DNA of 64,000 nucleotides from Onchocerca lupi. Taxonomy: Eukaryota; Nematoda; Chromadorea; Rhabditida; Onchocercidae. This document shows positions 27,110 to 39,260 of the stretch, one piece after another. The translations under genes and the position numbers were made by a program. Position 1 is the first letter of the stretch, and every line of letters starts with the position of its first letter. Where the stretch lies: NCBI GenBank assembly GCA_028564675.1, contig JAOVVO010000402.1, positions 1-64,000 on the forward strand. Reading direction: 5' to 3'. Below the pieces are notes generated by a model. That model had not been told where the DNA came from and searched no databases. It saw only the letters and a list, made by a program, of their open reading frames with translations.

Positions 27110-30100
27110 TTATCGATGTCCAGTGATTATTACTGCCTTTTCCGGACGACGACAGGTTTTGTAGATATTAATAATTGTAGTATTTTGCGTACTTTCAATC
27201 TCTGTACAACAACGCAGTATTCTATTCAATGAATCACGCCGTCGTTTACGTTCTTTTGTTTTGACCACTATTTTCAGATGACCGTCACTTCTAAAAACAA
27301 TTACACATATTTCAGTAGCACCTTCACTTTTCTCGAAAATAAGTCGATAAATCTTAGCAGAGACATAAAGGAAAAAACATACCCTAAAGAAGAGCTTGAA
27401 TTATGAAAATGCGAGTGAGCAGCTATAGCTAAGCGTGTAGTATCCACTGTGACACAATCATGTAACTCCAGTTCACTTATTTTGGGGCAACACTGGAAAA
27501 TGGATACAACTTCATACTTATATTCAACAAAGCAAAATCACCAAATATATTTTTTAATTTTTTTCGTGATTCTTCCGATTAGTATTCCAATCATCATGTA
27601 GCTATAATGAAATATGAATAAAACCTTGAAAAGAAATATTGAATAATACCTGAAATAACTCTACAAAAGTCAATACATCAATGCAAGCTGGGCACATAAA
27701 ACGTCCATTAACGCTATATATTAAAGTAAATGAAGTGAGCGATGGTAATGCACGAAATATGGCGCATAACATACTATTTGATAAATTGTGCACGATGGCT
27801 AGTCGAAGCCTAAATGTCAACATGATCATCTATACAAAAAAAATTTTTAACAATAATTTCAAGACTTGTCTTATCTAATACAAAAGAAGTTCAGGAAAAA
27901 TACTAATAAGGAACACATGACGCTTTTACAAATTACTTCTAATCATTCTAAATTAAAAGATATCTAGCGAATTCTGGTAAAATCATACGCGTAATCTGAA
28001 CATGACGATGTTATTATTATGAAGGAATGGCATCACTGTCACTTGCGCTGGTGAAAATGAAGCCACACCATCACATTATAGTATCATAATATTAAAACGG
28101 TGAATGCTAGCGGAATAAGTTACACAGCAATAAACAAGCATACATCTTCAAATTATTCGCTAATGGTGATTTCGCCAGTATCTGCGGTAAATCAAATGGT
28201 AGAGCGCACGTCCATAAAGATAAGTGCGTCAGCGTCGGAAAATAGACAAGAGCTTGCAAAGCTCGTGTTCCAAACCACTCAGTATTGTTATCCAGCAATG
28301 CGGCAATTCGTAAGTTCAAACGTTTTAACGCACGCGTTTTTCCAATCATACTGGAAAAATCATTCCAAATGAGTAAAACACATCTTCGGCTAAATTCTGA
28401 ATTTCAATTAAATATAAGTTTAAACCCTAGGGAGTAGAAATAAATACTAACCATAAACTGTGATATATTTTTTCTTCATTTACTGGGTAATTGGTGTCAA
28501 ATGAGATATCAAGTTGTTCAAGCTCGAGATAAACATCCCCCAAATATGCAAAGAAATCAATTACAAACTCAGGACGAACATATTTACATTCGCACTGCAG
28601 AGCAGATCCTCCAATAATCGATGGACTATTGCTGACACTAACACTAGCTGGCTGGAAAATTTTACATAACTTCAGATTTTTTGATCGAAAATAAAATAAA
28701 CGAATGCAAATCAAATTATTTAAATGATATAAGTTACATCACACCTGCTTCAATAAAAGCGAATATATCCTCATATGAGGACTATTGGGAAACAGAGCAG
28801 ATACATTTGCAGGCATTGTATAGCAATCCAAACGAAAGGAACGTAATTCTGTCATCGAACGAGCCACAGCACTAAAAACCTTATGAGTCACACATCGAAT
28901 TAATTAAAATAAACAGAATCAAATCACTTATCATTTTTTCGAAACTAAACTGTAGAAAGTGATATAATGGCTAATTCTATTATTATGCGAAAAAGCGATG
29001 ACCTTTATCATAAAATAAATTCCCAGAAGTGAAACCAAAATATAGCTTACCGCATCCCATTGTAAAGTTCATCTTGAGCTTGATAGCTAATACTGAGAGA
29101 CTGGAGTTGGGCCAATTGGTGACTATACTCTTTGAGCAGATTTGTCATTGCACAACCATTTACATCCGTTATTAAACGTAATTCACGCAAGTTTACACAT
29201 CTCTGACAGATGCTGCAAATAAGCTTAAGATTACGTGAGAATCACACTTTAATAAAATAAAGCCAAAATAAATCCTGATAATCTTCAAATATCTAATGAA
29301 ATTTTAAAATCATTCGAAGAAAAACCCTTTACTACACTGATGCAAGTAAATTACCTGAACAATACATGTCTGCCAATATTAACGTGTGGGATAAAGAAAT
29401 CAATGTAACGTAAATAACGTCCGCATTTCTGCAAGAAGCCACAAACATGATGATCATCAATCGGTCGGATTTGAAAAGAATTCGTTACAGTGGATGGGAT
29501 GTCTGCGAAGGTAATATTCTGCCATGATATATTCAATAATCTTTTCCACGTCATTGATACACGCTCCAAACGTACACGGCATCTACATTTAAATTTAGAT
29601 AAAAGTATACTTTTAATAGAGCACCAAAATAGACATCAGAACTTAAATGTTTAATTCTTGGCTAAATCCCAATCAATGAAAAAACATGATATATTAGCAA
29701 GCAATTCAATAAATCGAAATGAACATTTCAGAAACTAACTTTAAAGGCAAATAAGACAAAATTTTTTTCTGAACATTCAAAGGAAGTTCAGAAAAAGGGA
29801 AATAATTGTTTCCAAACAAATCACCATCACTGTTGTTTTGTGCATTTATTTGCCCTTTTGACGATAAATTTAAAGATTGTAAGGATGAAGTGGACGGTAT
29901 TGATTGCAACTCAACATTCTAAAAGCAATATGAATTGATACTTTATAAAAAGCGAAATTCGAAGTATTTAATCACTGAAGCAACGAACTGTCAAATCTTA
30001 ACATGACAAGCTAATCAGCATTATGAAGATATATCAAATGGGATTGAATTACAAAATCGCAGAAAATTCTTTGATTTTTTATTATATAATCGCAATTAGA

Positions 30101-30308
30101 TCCCAAAAACCTCTTTCCAAAATGTTGAACTCTGTGTCAAGCCTAGTAAAACGTTAATGAAGTAGCTCACACATCTTAAAAATTCTGAAACGATGACCTC
30201 TATATCCTCGATACTCCTTTTTCGCCTGCGTTTTTTCGTCACCATTTTTCGTGTGCTGCTTCGTTGCCTAAGTTGTGTCACTTTCGTCTTCTGTTTCTTC
30301 ATCACCAT
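27110..30308 (-). CDS. F-box / leucine-rich protein
   Basis: Probably a substrate receptor for an SCF (Skp1-Cul1) ubiquitin ligase. The N-terminus (30308 downward) is very basic, with KKRRRKR suggesting a nuclear signal. The F-box follows across an intron: SELPLNVQKKILSYLPLK joined to CRVRLERVSMTWKRLL. After it come segments rich in Leu-x-x-Leu, read from exons near 29215-29050, 28653-28452 and 28362-28130. The last three exons are well defined (27829-27650, 27492-27383, 27290-27110) and end in a basic tail. I estimate 550-650 residues. Junctions near 30190, 28870 and 28130 are not settled. The repeats look like irregular leucine-rich repeats, but I cannot name the orthologue. Confidence 0.7.
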
Positions 30309-32165
30309 TTTATTCGTTATTTAGTGCAATTTTCCAGTGGAAAAGAATAATCCATTGGCTCCATATCGAAGTAGTTCAGAAAAATGACCTGAAATCAGAC
30401 GTCTCAACTTTCCACTTTCTTCTGCCAACCTCAATTTTTTCAAAAACTATTTTTGATTTCAATAATGTCATCTGAGCACTAACAGATTTCATCTCTAATA
30501 TTTGCTTATTCCTAATTGTTTGAAATATAACAGCTGTACCATTCGTGATATAATCTACAATTCTTGATCTACAGTGAAATCCGTTACACTGATAACATTT
30601 GCCTCCGTAGGTAAACTAATGCAGCATGCAGAGTGCTTTCAAAAACCCTTTTCCCATTCCTTAACATACTTTTTCAACACTAAAGGACAATAAACAGTTA
30701 ATTGAGTGAGATCTCAATTTTATGGATTGAACTGTTCACTCGACACTCAGCTTTTGCAAGGTGTGATGCAATCGATTTTAACCGGTACCACTGCGGACTT
30801 AGATAATGATACTGCTAAGTCAGCATCTCATTGTTTATTTTATGCCTAAAGTACTTCATTATTCAAGAAAAAGAATAATTGGCATAAAATTTCTCCTTCT
30901 CCTCTCATTTCTATCATCAAGAAGCGCCAGGATGTGCAAAAGGAAGAGGAATAAAATATAAGCAAAGAATAACGGTAATTCCTCCAAGTCATTCTTACGC
31001 ATTTCTGCAAAAATTTCTAGTATGTCACCGAATCCTTTGTCTCCATCTGGCGGCGGGAATATGACCTTCCTGAGTCACTATGTGGCATTTTACTCTCTGC
31101 TGCGGTATTGGAAAGAAGAAAAATGGAAATAAGCTGGACCACGATATAAAAAACCAGAAACTCCGCACAATCACAACTCGGAATTCTCCAGGCTCAAATT
31201 TCCAATCCCAGTCCCTCTCAATTCCTACCAAACAATAATAAAAAACGCGACGCATCGCAGCGCTTGCAAGCCATTCCAACCAGCTATAGACATGGGCGTT
31301 ACCGTAGTCCTCTTTGATTTTTGGTCGTTGTGTTTTTGTCATCTCACCGCATCGGTTTGTTGCTGGTACTTTCATCGCGTTTGTGTGGTCGTAAAGATGT
31401 TGTCGTAAATCATGGGATTTCGTTCTGGGATTTCTCGTGGCTGAACTCTGAGGAAATCTCAGGAGTTGACTGCTATTGGCAATCTGCTATTGCATACTTT
31501 CATTGCAACCACTTTATGCAGTAAAGAAGCTTCTTCCTTTTATATAAGCCCACTATTGAGTTGAATTCGTCACTTTATTACATGTAGTGCTTACTTATGT
31601 AAAGAAATCGTACCTTTGATTGCCGTGTCGAAATTTTGCTTCTTGGCATGCCTGATTTCTTGAAGTAGTATTTCATGCTCTTCAGCATATTATATTAAGA
31701 ATGTGGAGGATATTTCAAGGACAAAAAATATCGGTGCTACTCCGTGATTCTGTTGATAACAGTGATAGTTTTTATCAAGAGCTTTCAATAATTGCTATAG
31801 AATTAGGAGGATTGAAAAGTTAAAATTTTGTTGATGGTACGTTTGTCAGCTGAATTTGGCACTTTCCAAGAATATAATGTTGTTTTGCTATCTAGAACAT
31901 GGCATTCTTTTACTCATCCCAAACATTGTTCTTTAAATTAGAACTTTTCAACGACAAATAGCGAAGATTATTTTTGAGGCGAAACAATGAGAAAAGAAAC
32001 AAAAAAAAAAGAAGAAATGAATTCAATTCCTCAAGGAATGATTGCTTTGATTGGTCGGGACGATAGCTGTAAACGTAAGCTTGGAACTAAAATCAGGACG
32101 GTGGCTTTAAACTGTTATAAATACTTTCTTTTTTGTGCTGAAAAAAAATTATTCAGAAACTCGGG
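30309..32165. other. Upstream region of the vha pair
   Basis: This divergent interval lies between the F-box gene (minus) and vha-1 (plus). Sequence from about 31020 to 31480 is less AT-rich and open in long frames on both strands (for example 116 codons at 31025-31375, minus). I judge it more likely promoter or 5' non-coding DNA than a gene, since no frame resembles a known protein. Nothing else is seen. Confidence 0.5.
32150..32156 (+). promoter_or_regulatory. Acceptor just upstream of the vha-1 start
   Basis: TATTCAG preceded by a T- and A-rich tract ends nine bases before the vha-1 ATG. It is a candidate spliced-leader acceptor, or the end of a 5' untranslated intron reaching back to the GC-richer region near 31.3 kb. 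Confidence 0.5.
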
Positions 32166-33113
32166 ATGTCAGCTAGAGAAATATATGAACCCACGACAGA
32201 TGCGGAGAGTGCAATGTATGGGCCCTTCTTCGGTACGCTTGGAGTATCTGCTGCAATGATGTTCACGGCAGCCGGATCAGCTTGTGGTACTGCAAAATCA
32301 GGAACAGGCATTGCTTCCATGGCCGTCACACGTCCTGATCTTGTTATGAAAGCTATCATACCTGTTGTAATGGCTGGTAAGTTTTTGAAGTTTGGTAGTG
32401 TAACCGCTTAAAATTTTGCTGAGCATTTATTGATCTCTAAGAAGTATAAAATGCTTCGGAATGGTTGTTTGATTGCTTTTCTCAATCATGAGTATTATTT
32501 ATACCATTTAAGTCTTAAGAGGTTTTGTAGAATGTGATGCATTTCCGTCTAGCACTATTAATATTTATATATTTTCATTAGAAACTATCGACATCTGCAA
32601 GTGTATATCTTACATTTAAAAAAATTTGGAGAAGATTAATGTAATGAACAAGTCTGTATCCGAAGTTCTGAACATTGTTAAGACATATAATATGATCTTT
32701 GTTATGAACAAATAGTTTTTTCTGATATTTTGTTTCTATATAGGAACTCCAAAAAAAAATCAGTGCTGCATAGAGGGATGTTGTGGACAATTTCGCAGCC
32801 TTCAATATTATGTTTATTCCCAGGTATTGTTGCAATTTATGGTTTGGTAGTTGCTGTAATATATGCCGGTCGTGTAACATCATCTGCTGATGGTTATAAA
32901 ATCTATCAGGGATTCAGTATGTTTGCTGGAGGTTTGGTATGTGGTTTGTGTGGTTGCGCCGCTGGTTACGCGATTGGAATTGCCGGTGACGCCGGTGTTC
33001 GGGCATTATCACAACAGCCACGTTTCTTTATAGGATTGATCTTAATTCTTATCTTCGCTGAAGTGCTCGGTCTCTATGGCATGATTGTTGCTCTAATCTT
33101 GGGAGCAACATAA
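32166..33113 (+). CDS. vha-1: V-ATPase 16 kDa proteolipid subunit c, VHA-1-like
   Basis: Membrane rotor (c-ring) subunit of the V0 sector, which moves protons across vacuolar, lysosomal and apical membranes. Two exons (32166-32376, 32824-33113) join in frame to 166 residues, the usual family length. Four hydrophobic helices are clear. The proton-carrying glutamate is E150 in FAEVLGLYGMIVALILGAT. The N-terminus contains YGPFFGTLGVSAAM and GTGIASMAV, which match the VHA-1 branch rather than VHA-2/3. Its tandem partner follows on the same strand, and in C. elegans vha-1 and vha-2 form an operon in this order (from memory). Confidence 0.95.
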
Positions 33114-33616
33114 TTTATATGCAATTTTTGAACAAATATCAAATGTAGGCATTGCTAAACCGTAATTTGCATTTATTTTAAAATTTATAAAAAAAAGTTT
33201 GAAGAGAGAGAAAAAAATTTTTTTTAATACTAGAGCCTGAGAATATTTTGCTTAGTATCTTTTAGTAGGAGTATTTAATATTATTAGATGAATATTTTAT
33301 TTGATAATTTAAAATGAAAACAAAAGTATAATAGGATTTTTGATGTTGTTTTAGAGATTACGGGAAAGACTTCGGTGTCAGTATGGGGATTTTGACCATA
33401 ATTTGATTGTTTCTTATTAATGTAGAAATAGCGAATATACGGTTTTATGTAAGTAAATTGTAAAATTGATAGTATCTGAGAAATTTTATCGAAGTTTGAT
33501 ACTTATCATTTTATGATAATTAAAAAGATTTTCCTAGATTGTAACTTGAAAATGTTAAGTTTATCCATATTTCTATTTTTCCTCTACTTTGTACATAGAT
33601 TTACACATTATGCTTC

Positions 33617-33622
33617 AATAAA
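33617..33622 (+). terminator. Poly(A) signal AATAAA, vha-1
   Basis: Canonical hexamer in an A/T-rich 3' region on the coding strand of vha-1. Confidence 0.5.
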
Positions 33623-34610
33623 ATTATAATACTCTGCTATCATAATTTTTTTGTTCCCAGTTATTGTTTACACAAGCTGCATAGCTTATTTTAGTAATTT
33701 CATTTTCAGTTATATTTGAATGATTCCAGTTTTAAGGTGATTTTGAAAATGATTAGTTCAAGCTAAGGATTTACATGGTATGCTGATTATGGCATATGAT
33801 TAGATGTTGAGACGCTCTGAGAAATGATTTGAAATTTCGCTCATCGATTATTTGAGATCACTCAATGCTTCTAAAAGTGTTATTGGATCCATTCAGGAAA
33901 TAAATACTGAATCATGTTTTAGTGATTAAATTTGAGTTCGTAATATGAATCTCTCTCACTTTACATACCTATTACTTGATAGATTTCCTGTTGCATTTCC
34001 AATATAGTCGCTAATGATGGTGTCGCTAATATAAGTTTATAAAACTAATAGATCTGAGATTGATGGCTACTTTTTTTGTATTCGATAATTGTACTTTTTA
34101 CTGATGAATTAATGCTATTTCCTTTTTTTAGAAGACTTCGTATTATATGCAGTCTTCATAATCCTTCTAGAGTAATATGTTAATAACGCACAGACTACTT
34201 TATTTCTTATTGGCATCGGGAGGACAATATCTTTCCTAGCTTTTGTAATATTTGGTGACGTAAAAGTATTTTAATGAAATATAAATTGTCCCACTAGAAG
34301 AAAATGCTTTAGTCATCTACTTTCGTATTACTTTAAATGTAATAATGGTTTTTTTTATTACTTTGTTCCTACCTTACTTTTGGTTTTATTTGTAATAAAT
34401 TTCCTATTTTAGAAGGGATGGAAAAATCAAAAAATAGTTGCTTTTATTTGATGCTTGGGAAAAATATTCCTTTTAGACTAAGCGTTTCTGGATCTGTTAG
34501 TGTTTTATAAATATTATATCCATTGTAAATAGTGTATTAGATCTGCATCATTTTTCTAAACTATTTATGGAAGAATCTATCTATGTTTTACAATTCATAG
34601 CTATTTTTGG

Positions 34611-34621
34611 TTTTTTTGCAG
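34611..34621 (+). promoter_or_regulatory. Candidate trans-splice acceptor of vha-2
   Basis: A strong polypyrimidine tract followed by GCAG lies upstream of vha-2, with no intervening ATG frame of note. It would receive a spliced leader if the pair is transcribed as one unit, or serve a 5' untranslated intron if not. Confidence 0.45.
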
Positions 34622-34728
34622 TCGTAGGTGAAAGACCAGATTTATTGTGCACGGAAAGAAGCATCTCATAGCAAGGCAGATTTCTTGTTTTAGATTTTCT
34701 TTGGTAAATAAAAGGGAAATTTAACAAA

Positions 34729-35873
34729 ATGTCGTACGATTTGGCAGCAGCAGAAAGACCGGCTTATTCACCCTTCTTTGGATATATGGGAGCAGCATCG
34801 GCACAGATATTCACTGTGCTTGGCGCAGCATATGGAACGGCTAAATCAGCTGTGGGTATATCGAGTATGGGCGTAATGCGTCCGGAACTGATCATGAAAT
34901 CTGTTATTCCGGTTATTATGGCTGGTATTATTGGTATCTACGGACTAGTCGTGAGTTTTATTTTTGGTTTCTGTTTGAGATTAAGTTGTTGTACTTAATT
35001 ACTTATGATTCTGATACATGAGCAATTGCAATCTTTATCCAACATCTAGTTTTTAAAGTAAGATTTGTATGAAATACCATTCTTTTCAGAACCATATATT
35101 CAGACAAAAAGATAGACATGCATCGAATTCTCTTAATTTCAATAAATAATCGATATTGCTATTTTCAGTATAAATGTAGAGTTGTATATTTCATTCATGT
35201 TGCAGGTGGCAATGGTTTTAAAAGGCAAAGTAACGAAAGCCTCCGAAGGTTACACATTAGATAAAGGATTCGCACATTTGGCTGCCGGTCTTACATGTGG
35301 TTTGTGCGGTCTTGGCGCTGGTTATGCCATAGGTATTGTGGGTGATGCGGGAGTCAGAGGAACCGCTCAACAACCGCGGCTCTTCGTTGGCATGATTCTC
35401 ATTTTAATCTTCTCAGAGGTAAGAATTGTCTCAGTTGATGTTTGCTGGTTTTAATTTTCCCTATTTTTTTAGAAAGTGGTTTTTCATTGTCATTATTTAC
35501 TCTAAGGCACAAAATTTTTAATGAAGTAAATTTATTTAGCTGAATGAAGATAGAAATTTTGTCATTTGTATCAACTGCTTTTGAGTAAATTACGGTTCAG
35601 CCGGTACTGAGTCTCATTTCACTTTTTTTTGTTATCTAGAATAAAGAGAAATTTTTTTGTTTGCTAAAGCTTGGGCCCTTAACAAAGAACCAACTTGGAA
35701 GAACTAGGACTTGTGCAAGAAAGTTGTTAAGTAATGATTGGGTTTGGGTGATCTTTATTTGGTACGCTTTAAGTTCATTGTTTGGCTTCGGTCTTTAATT
35801 TCTAACTTTTTAATCATTCCAGGTACTGGGACTATATGGTATGATTGTGGCTCTCATTTTGGGAACGTCGTAA
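34729..35873 (+). CDS. vha-2: V-ATPase 16 kDa proteolipid subunit c, VHA-2/3-like
   Basis: Second c-ring subunit paralogue. Three exons (34729-34950, 35206-35418, 35823-35873) join in frame to 161 residues, the same length I recall for C. elegans VHA-2 and VHA-3. The sequence begins MSYDLAAAERPAYSPFFGY, and the essential glutamate is E145 in FSEVLGLYGMI. Helices 2-3 carry LTCGLCGLGAGYAIGIVGDA. It is very conserved and differs from VHA-1-like mainly in the N-terminus and in the loop after helix 2 (KGKVTKASEGY). Poly(A) signal AATAAA is at 35997-36002. Confidence 0.96.
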
Positions 35874-38800
35874 GGAATTGCAGCTGTCATTTTTTTCGCT
35901 TTGTTCTCTAAAGCGCTTTCGAAATTATTATGTTATTCAAAATGACTGTCTTTCTAAATTTAAAATTACCCGTTTCGTCATTAAAAATTGATTGAGAATA
36001 AAATAATATGAGTTATATAGGTATTATCGTCAATTTTTTATATATCCATTTTATCGTGTTGTGAAATATTACTTTTATATTTGAGATTGATTCTAAAGAA
36101 TTCCTAATATTGCGAGTCCACTTTGATTTTTGCAAATCTCCAAAAACTGTGGTTGCAGTTCTTGTCATTACGCTGTTAGTTTATAGCCATTTTTTTTTTT
36201 TTTTTTTTTTTGAACTTATCCGTGAAGTATATTCACTACCAACTCATCTTCTGTATCATCTAATTCCATCGGATTTTCACTTTATACTGTTATGATCTGT
36301 TCTGCTTATCTCTAGAATTGATTTAACAGTATCTCTTCAAGTGTTAAATCCGCAGTTCCATATTGCATCGATCATAAATTATTTTCTCCTGTTGCACTGT
36401 GACGGGTTTGCTTTACCTGCATTTATCTGAAGTAAAATTTATGACGGCAAATGTGGTATTCGGCATTGGTGATTGTTTTTCGATGAAACGTAAATTTTCA
36501 CTTTTTTGTAGCAGTTTCTGTGGAGAAATTATTTAATTAATTTTTATCAAAGTTATGTCGTAGAAAAGAAGTAGCGGAAGCAGTCATTTTTTAGATAACA
36601 AACTGAAGGATTTTTGTTTACTCTGTCTGATTATTTACCCATTTTGTGTAATAAATGTTTTCCCAATTGTTTTCATTTTATAACAAAGTTAAAAGAGTTT
36701 CGTGAATGCAAGAATTGCGAGTAACTATTTGAACACAGTAGCGCTTTATGCGCTTTAATCGAAAAGATGTTTCTAGCATTCTTCTAGCGTATCTTCTTGG
36801 AAGCAAAAGTCGTCCATATCTTCCAATGATTGTGAAACAAGTTTCTTGACTTATAAATATAATTCAAAAATAAATTTTCCGCAGCGCGATCTCTTTAATC
36901 CGCTCAATCTGGAAAACTTCAGTTCTTCAGAATGAGTGCAGATATTACATGGCTTCTAATTTTAAATATTCAGATATATAGCCTTTTTTTTTCTTTCAGA
37001 AATCTTAATTCTAAAGAATTAATTTGTTTAATCATAAATAATAATTGTCTGAATTTTGAATTTTTAAAACAATTTAAAGGTTGAGGTTAGTAATTTGAAG
37101 TTATGTAGTTGAAAATTTATAGCTTCATTTAGCTCTAAATTATTTGAATCCTTTTTTAAATTATCTATTAATATGATCCTTTATATTCAACGACTTTTTA
37201 ATTATAGATAATGCGAAGGTAAGATGAAATTAGCTTCAAGTTAATTCACTTTTTTAAATCTCCCATTTAATTTATTTGTGTAACGATTAAATATATATAT
37301 ATGCATTCTGATGATGAAAATATGAAAATGTATGCAGTCTGAAATCTTAAAATGATGAGTTTTACATATTGGCTCCCGAAAAACTTGAAAACTCTTAGAT
37401 CTTTATAAAATTATTGAAAAATCATTCTTAGTCCGGAAAAAGTAACTGCTTATGTAGAAAATGGTATCAATGCTGCCCGCAGCCATAATTATTTTTAATA
37501 TCATCTTGAAGTGCTCCTTCATCTGAATTTCCATTTGTTCATGTTATTTCTATCATTGCAGAATAAATCCGTTTGTTGTCGGATTAAAATTAGTTAGATA
37601 ATACCCGAAAAGTGTCATACTGAATACGTGTTATGTATTATAAAATTGGAAAAATCTGAAAATATTTTTGGGATTCTGAAAAATGGGGAATTAGATTTAT
37701 CTTTTGCTTTTTCTTGACATCTTTTATTTATTTACTTATTTATCTATTTGTTGTTTAAACAACGTTTTTTAAGAATAAAAATTATTGTCTGGATTCATAC
37801 TGTAACCATACTAATTAATTTTTGTCAATTTAAAGCGTTCCGTTTTGGTTTAGTAAATCTAAAATGATAGTGGTCGCGAAATAAGTTTTGGTTAATAATT
37901 TTAGTTATCAGTATCTGATATATTCATTTCAGGTTTCTGTTTGCTTGATATAAAAAACAAAATTCTATACCAATCGAGATTATGAAATTGAATGAAAAAG
38001 TTTTTTTGTTCTACAATTCTAAATTTTCAAATATAAAGTTTAAGTATTCAGTTGCGCCATTTCGTTCATAATTAACGAAACATGCATTTACTTATGTACT
38101 TTGTAGTTCAATTTGCAAATTTAAAAAATTTCATTTCAATATTTGCATACGCTTACATAATTGTATCTTAACAATTCAAATTTCTAATAAATGATAATGG
38201 ATTGATTAGTATTATTAACATAGCGAATATTAGCTTTGACGAGTTCTTAGTAAAGTATGGATATGTGAGAACTGAGAAAGCGAATAAACAATCAATTATG
38301 TTTTGATTAGATCAAGTAAGAAATTGAAATCAATGAATAATTTGAAGTTATTAAAGTGCCACTGCTTATTATTGCTATGAATTTGTTAAGATCAGTGATA
38401 TCTTTTTGGCTTCAAATATTTGTAGATGATGCTTTCAATGTTTCTCTTTTTTGCTTGCTATCGTTTTCTAAATTATTGACAAAACTACTCTTGCAAAATA
38501 ATAAGAAAAAGTTGGAAAGAATTTCTCTGGAGGCATTTTTCCAACAGAGAAATATAGGCCGGATATTCGAGAAAGGAACAAATAAAGCTTGCTCTCACAG
38601 AAACTTACTAGGCCTATTTTTTCCTTAAAAATTTGGCTGGGGAGCCATATAGTAGAAAAGAGCAAGAAGAAAAAGAAGAGAGGAAGAGGATAGAAAGAAT
38701 TTATGGCTGTCAATCTTCTCTGGACAGAAAGAATTTATGGCCAAAAACGTCTCTCCATAAACGCTCTTTGGCTCCAAAGATTTCAGTGATACCTCAGCTA

Positions 38801-39260
38801 GCCAAGAATGTTTGGCTTCTCCTTACTAAAGCCTAGATTTCCAAAAACTCTTTCTATAAGTCTCTTTTTGTTCCCATAATTCCTTTTTGCACTTATAGCC
38901 CAAAATTATGCAGTTTCATTTCGTTTCTTTCTGCTCGATTTCTGCACTGCCACAGTGAGAGAAGTGCGTTCCTTTTTTGGATTTGAAAAATTGAATTCTT
39001 TCCTTCGAGAAAAAGAGAGATATGTTTGACTAACTTCATTACTTGCTCCAATTAACTGTCCCGAAACATTCCGAGAAGAACTTAGGAATGGCAGCTATCT
39101 TCTAAAACAGATTTTTTTGATTGATATTCATATTCACAATCGAAAAATCTGAGATGTCTTTTTCACATTTTTGATCTTTGCTTGCAGAAGTGTCAAAGAA
39201 TTGTTCATCATCGAAGGGACAGGTAGTAGCCACAAGGAATAAACTCAAATCTGGTCGAGA
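35874..39260. other. Interval between vha-2 and the FGSSTPR gene
   Basis: About 3.4 kb of AT-rich DNA with a run of 22 T at 36190-36211 and a short direct repeat (AGAAAGAATTTATGGC at about 38694 and 38730). A purine-rich stretch lies near 38650-38700. No coding gene is recognised. An acceptor-like GCTTGCAG ends at 39187, about 70 bases before the next start codon. Confidence 0.5.
35997..36002 (+). terminator. Poly(A) signal AATAAA, vha-2
   Basis: Canonical hexamer about 125 bases after the vha-2 stop codon. Confidence 0.55.

Larger units (their letters stand above)
33114..34728. other. Spacer between vha-1 and vha-2
   Basis: About 1.6 kb. It starts with the vha-1 3' untranslated region, with AATAAA at 33617-33622 about 500 bases after the stop. 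It ends with an acceptor-like TTTTTTTGCAG at 34611-34621, about 108 bases before the vha-2 start. No gene is seen between. The gap is much longer than the roughly 100 bases typical of C. elegans operons. Confidence 0.6.

Noticed and set aside
31025..31375. 116-codon minus-strand frame
   Set aside because: It is Trp/Phe-rich with no family similarity, lies in a GC-richer block that is open on both strands, and no splice partners were seen.
38633..38836. 67-codon purine-rich plus-strand frame before the FGSSTPR gene
   Set aside because: It lacks an ATG start at the frame opening and its repeats reflect the short direct repeat and purine-rich tract, not a protein family.
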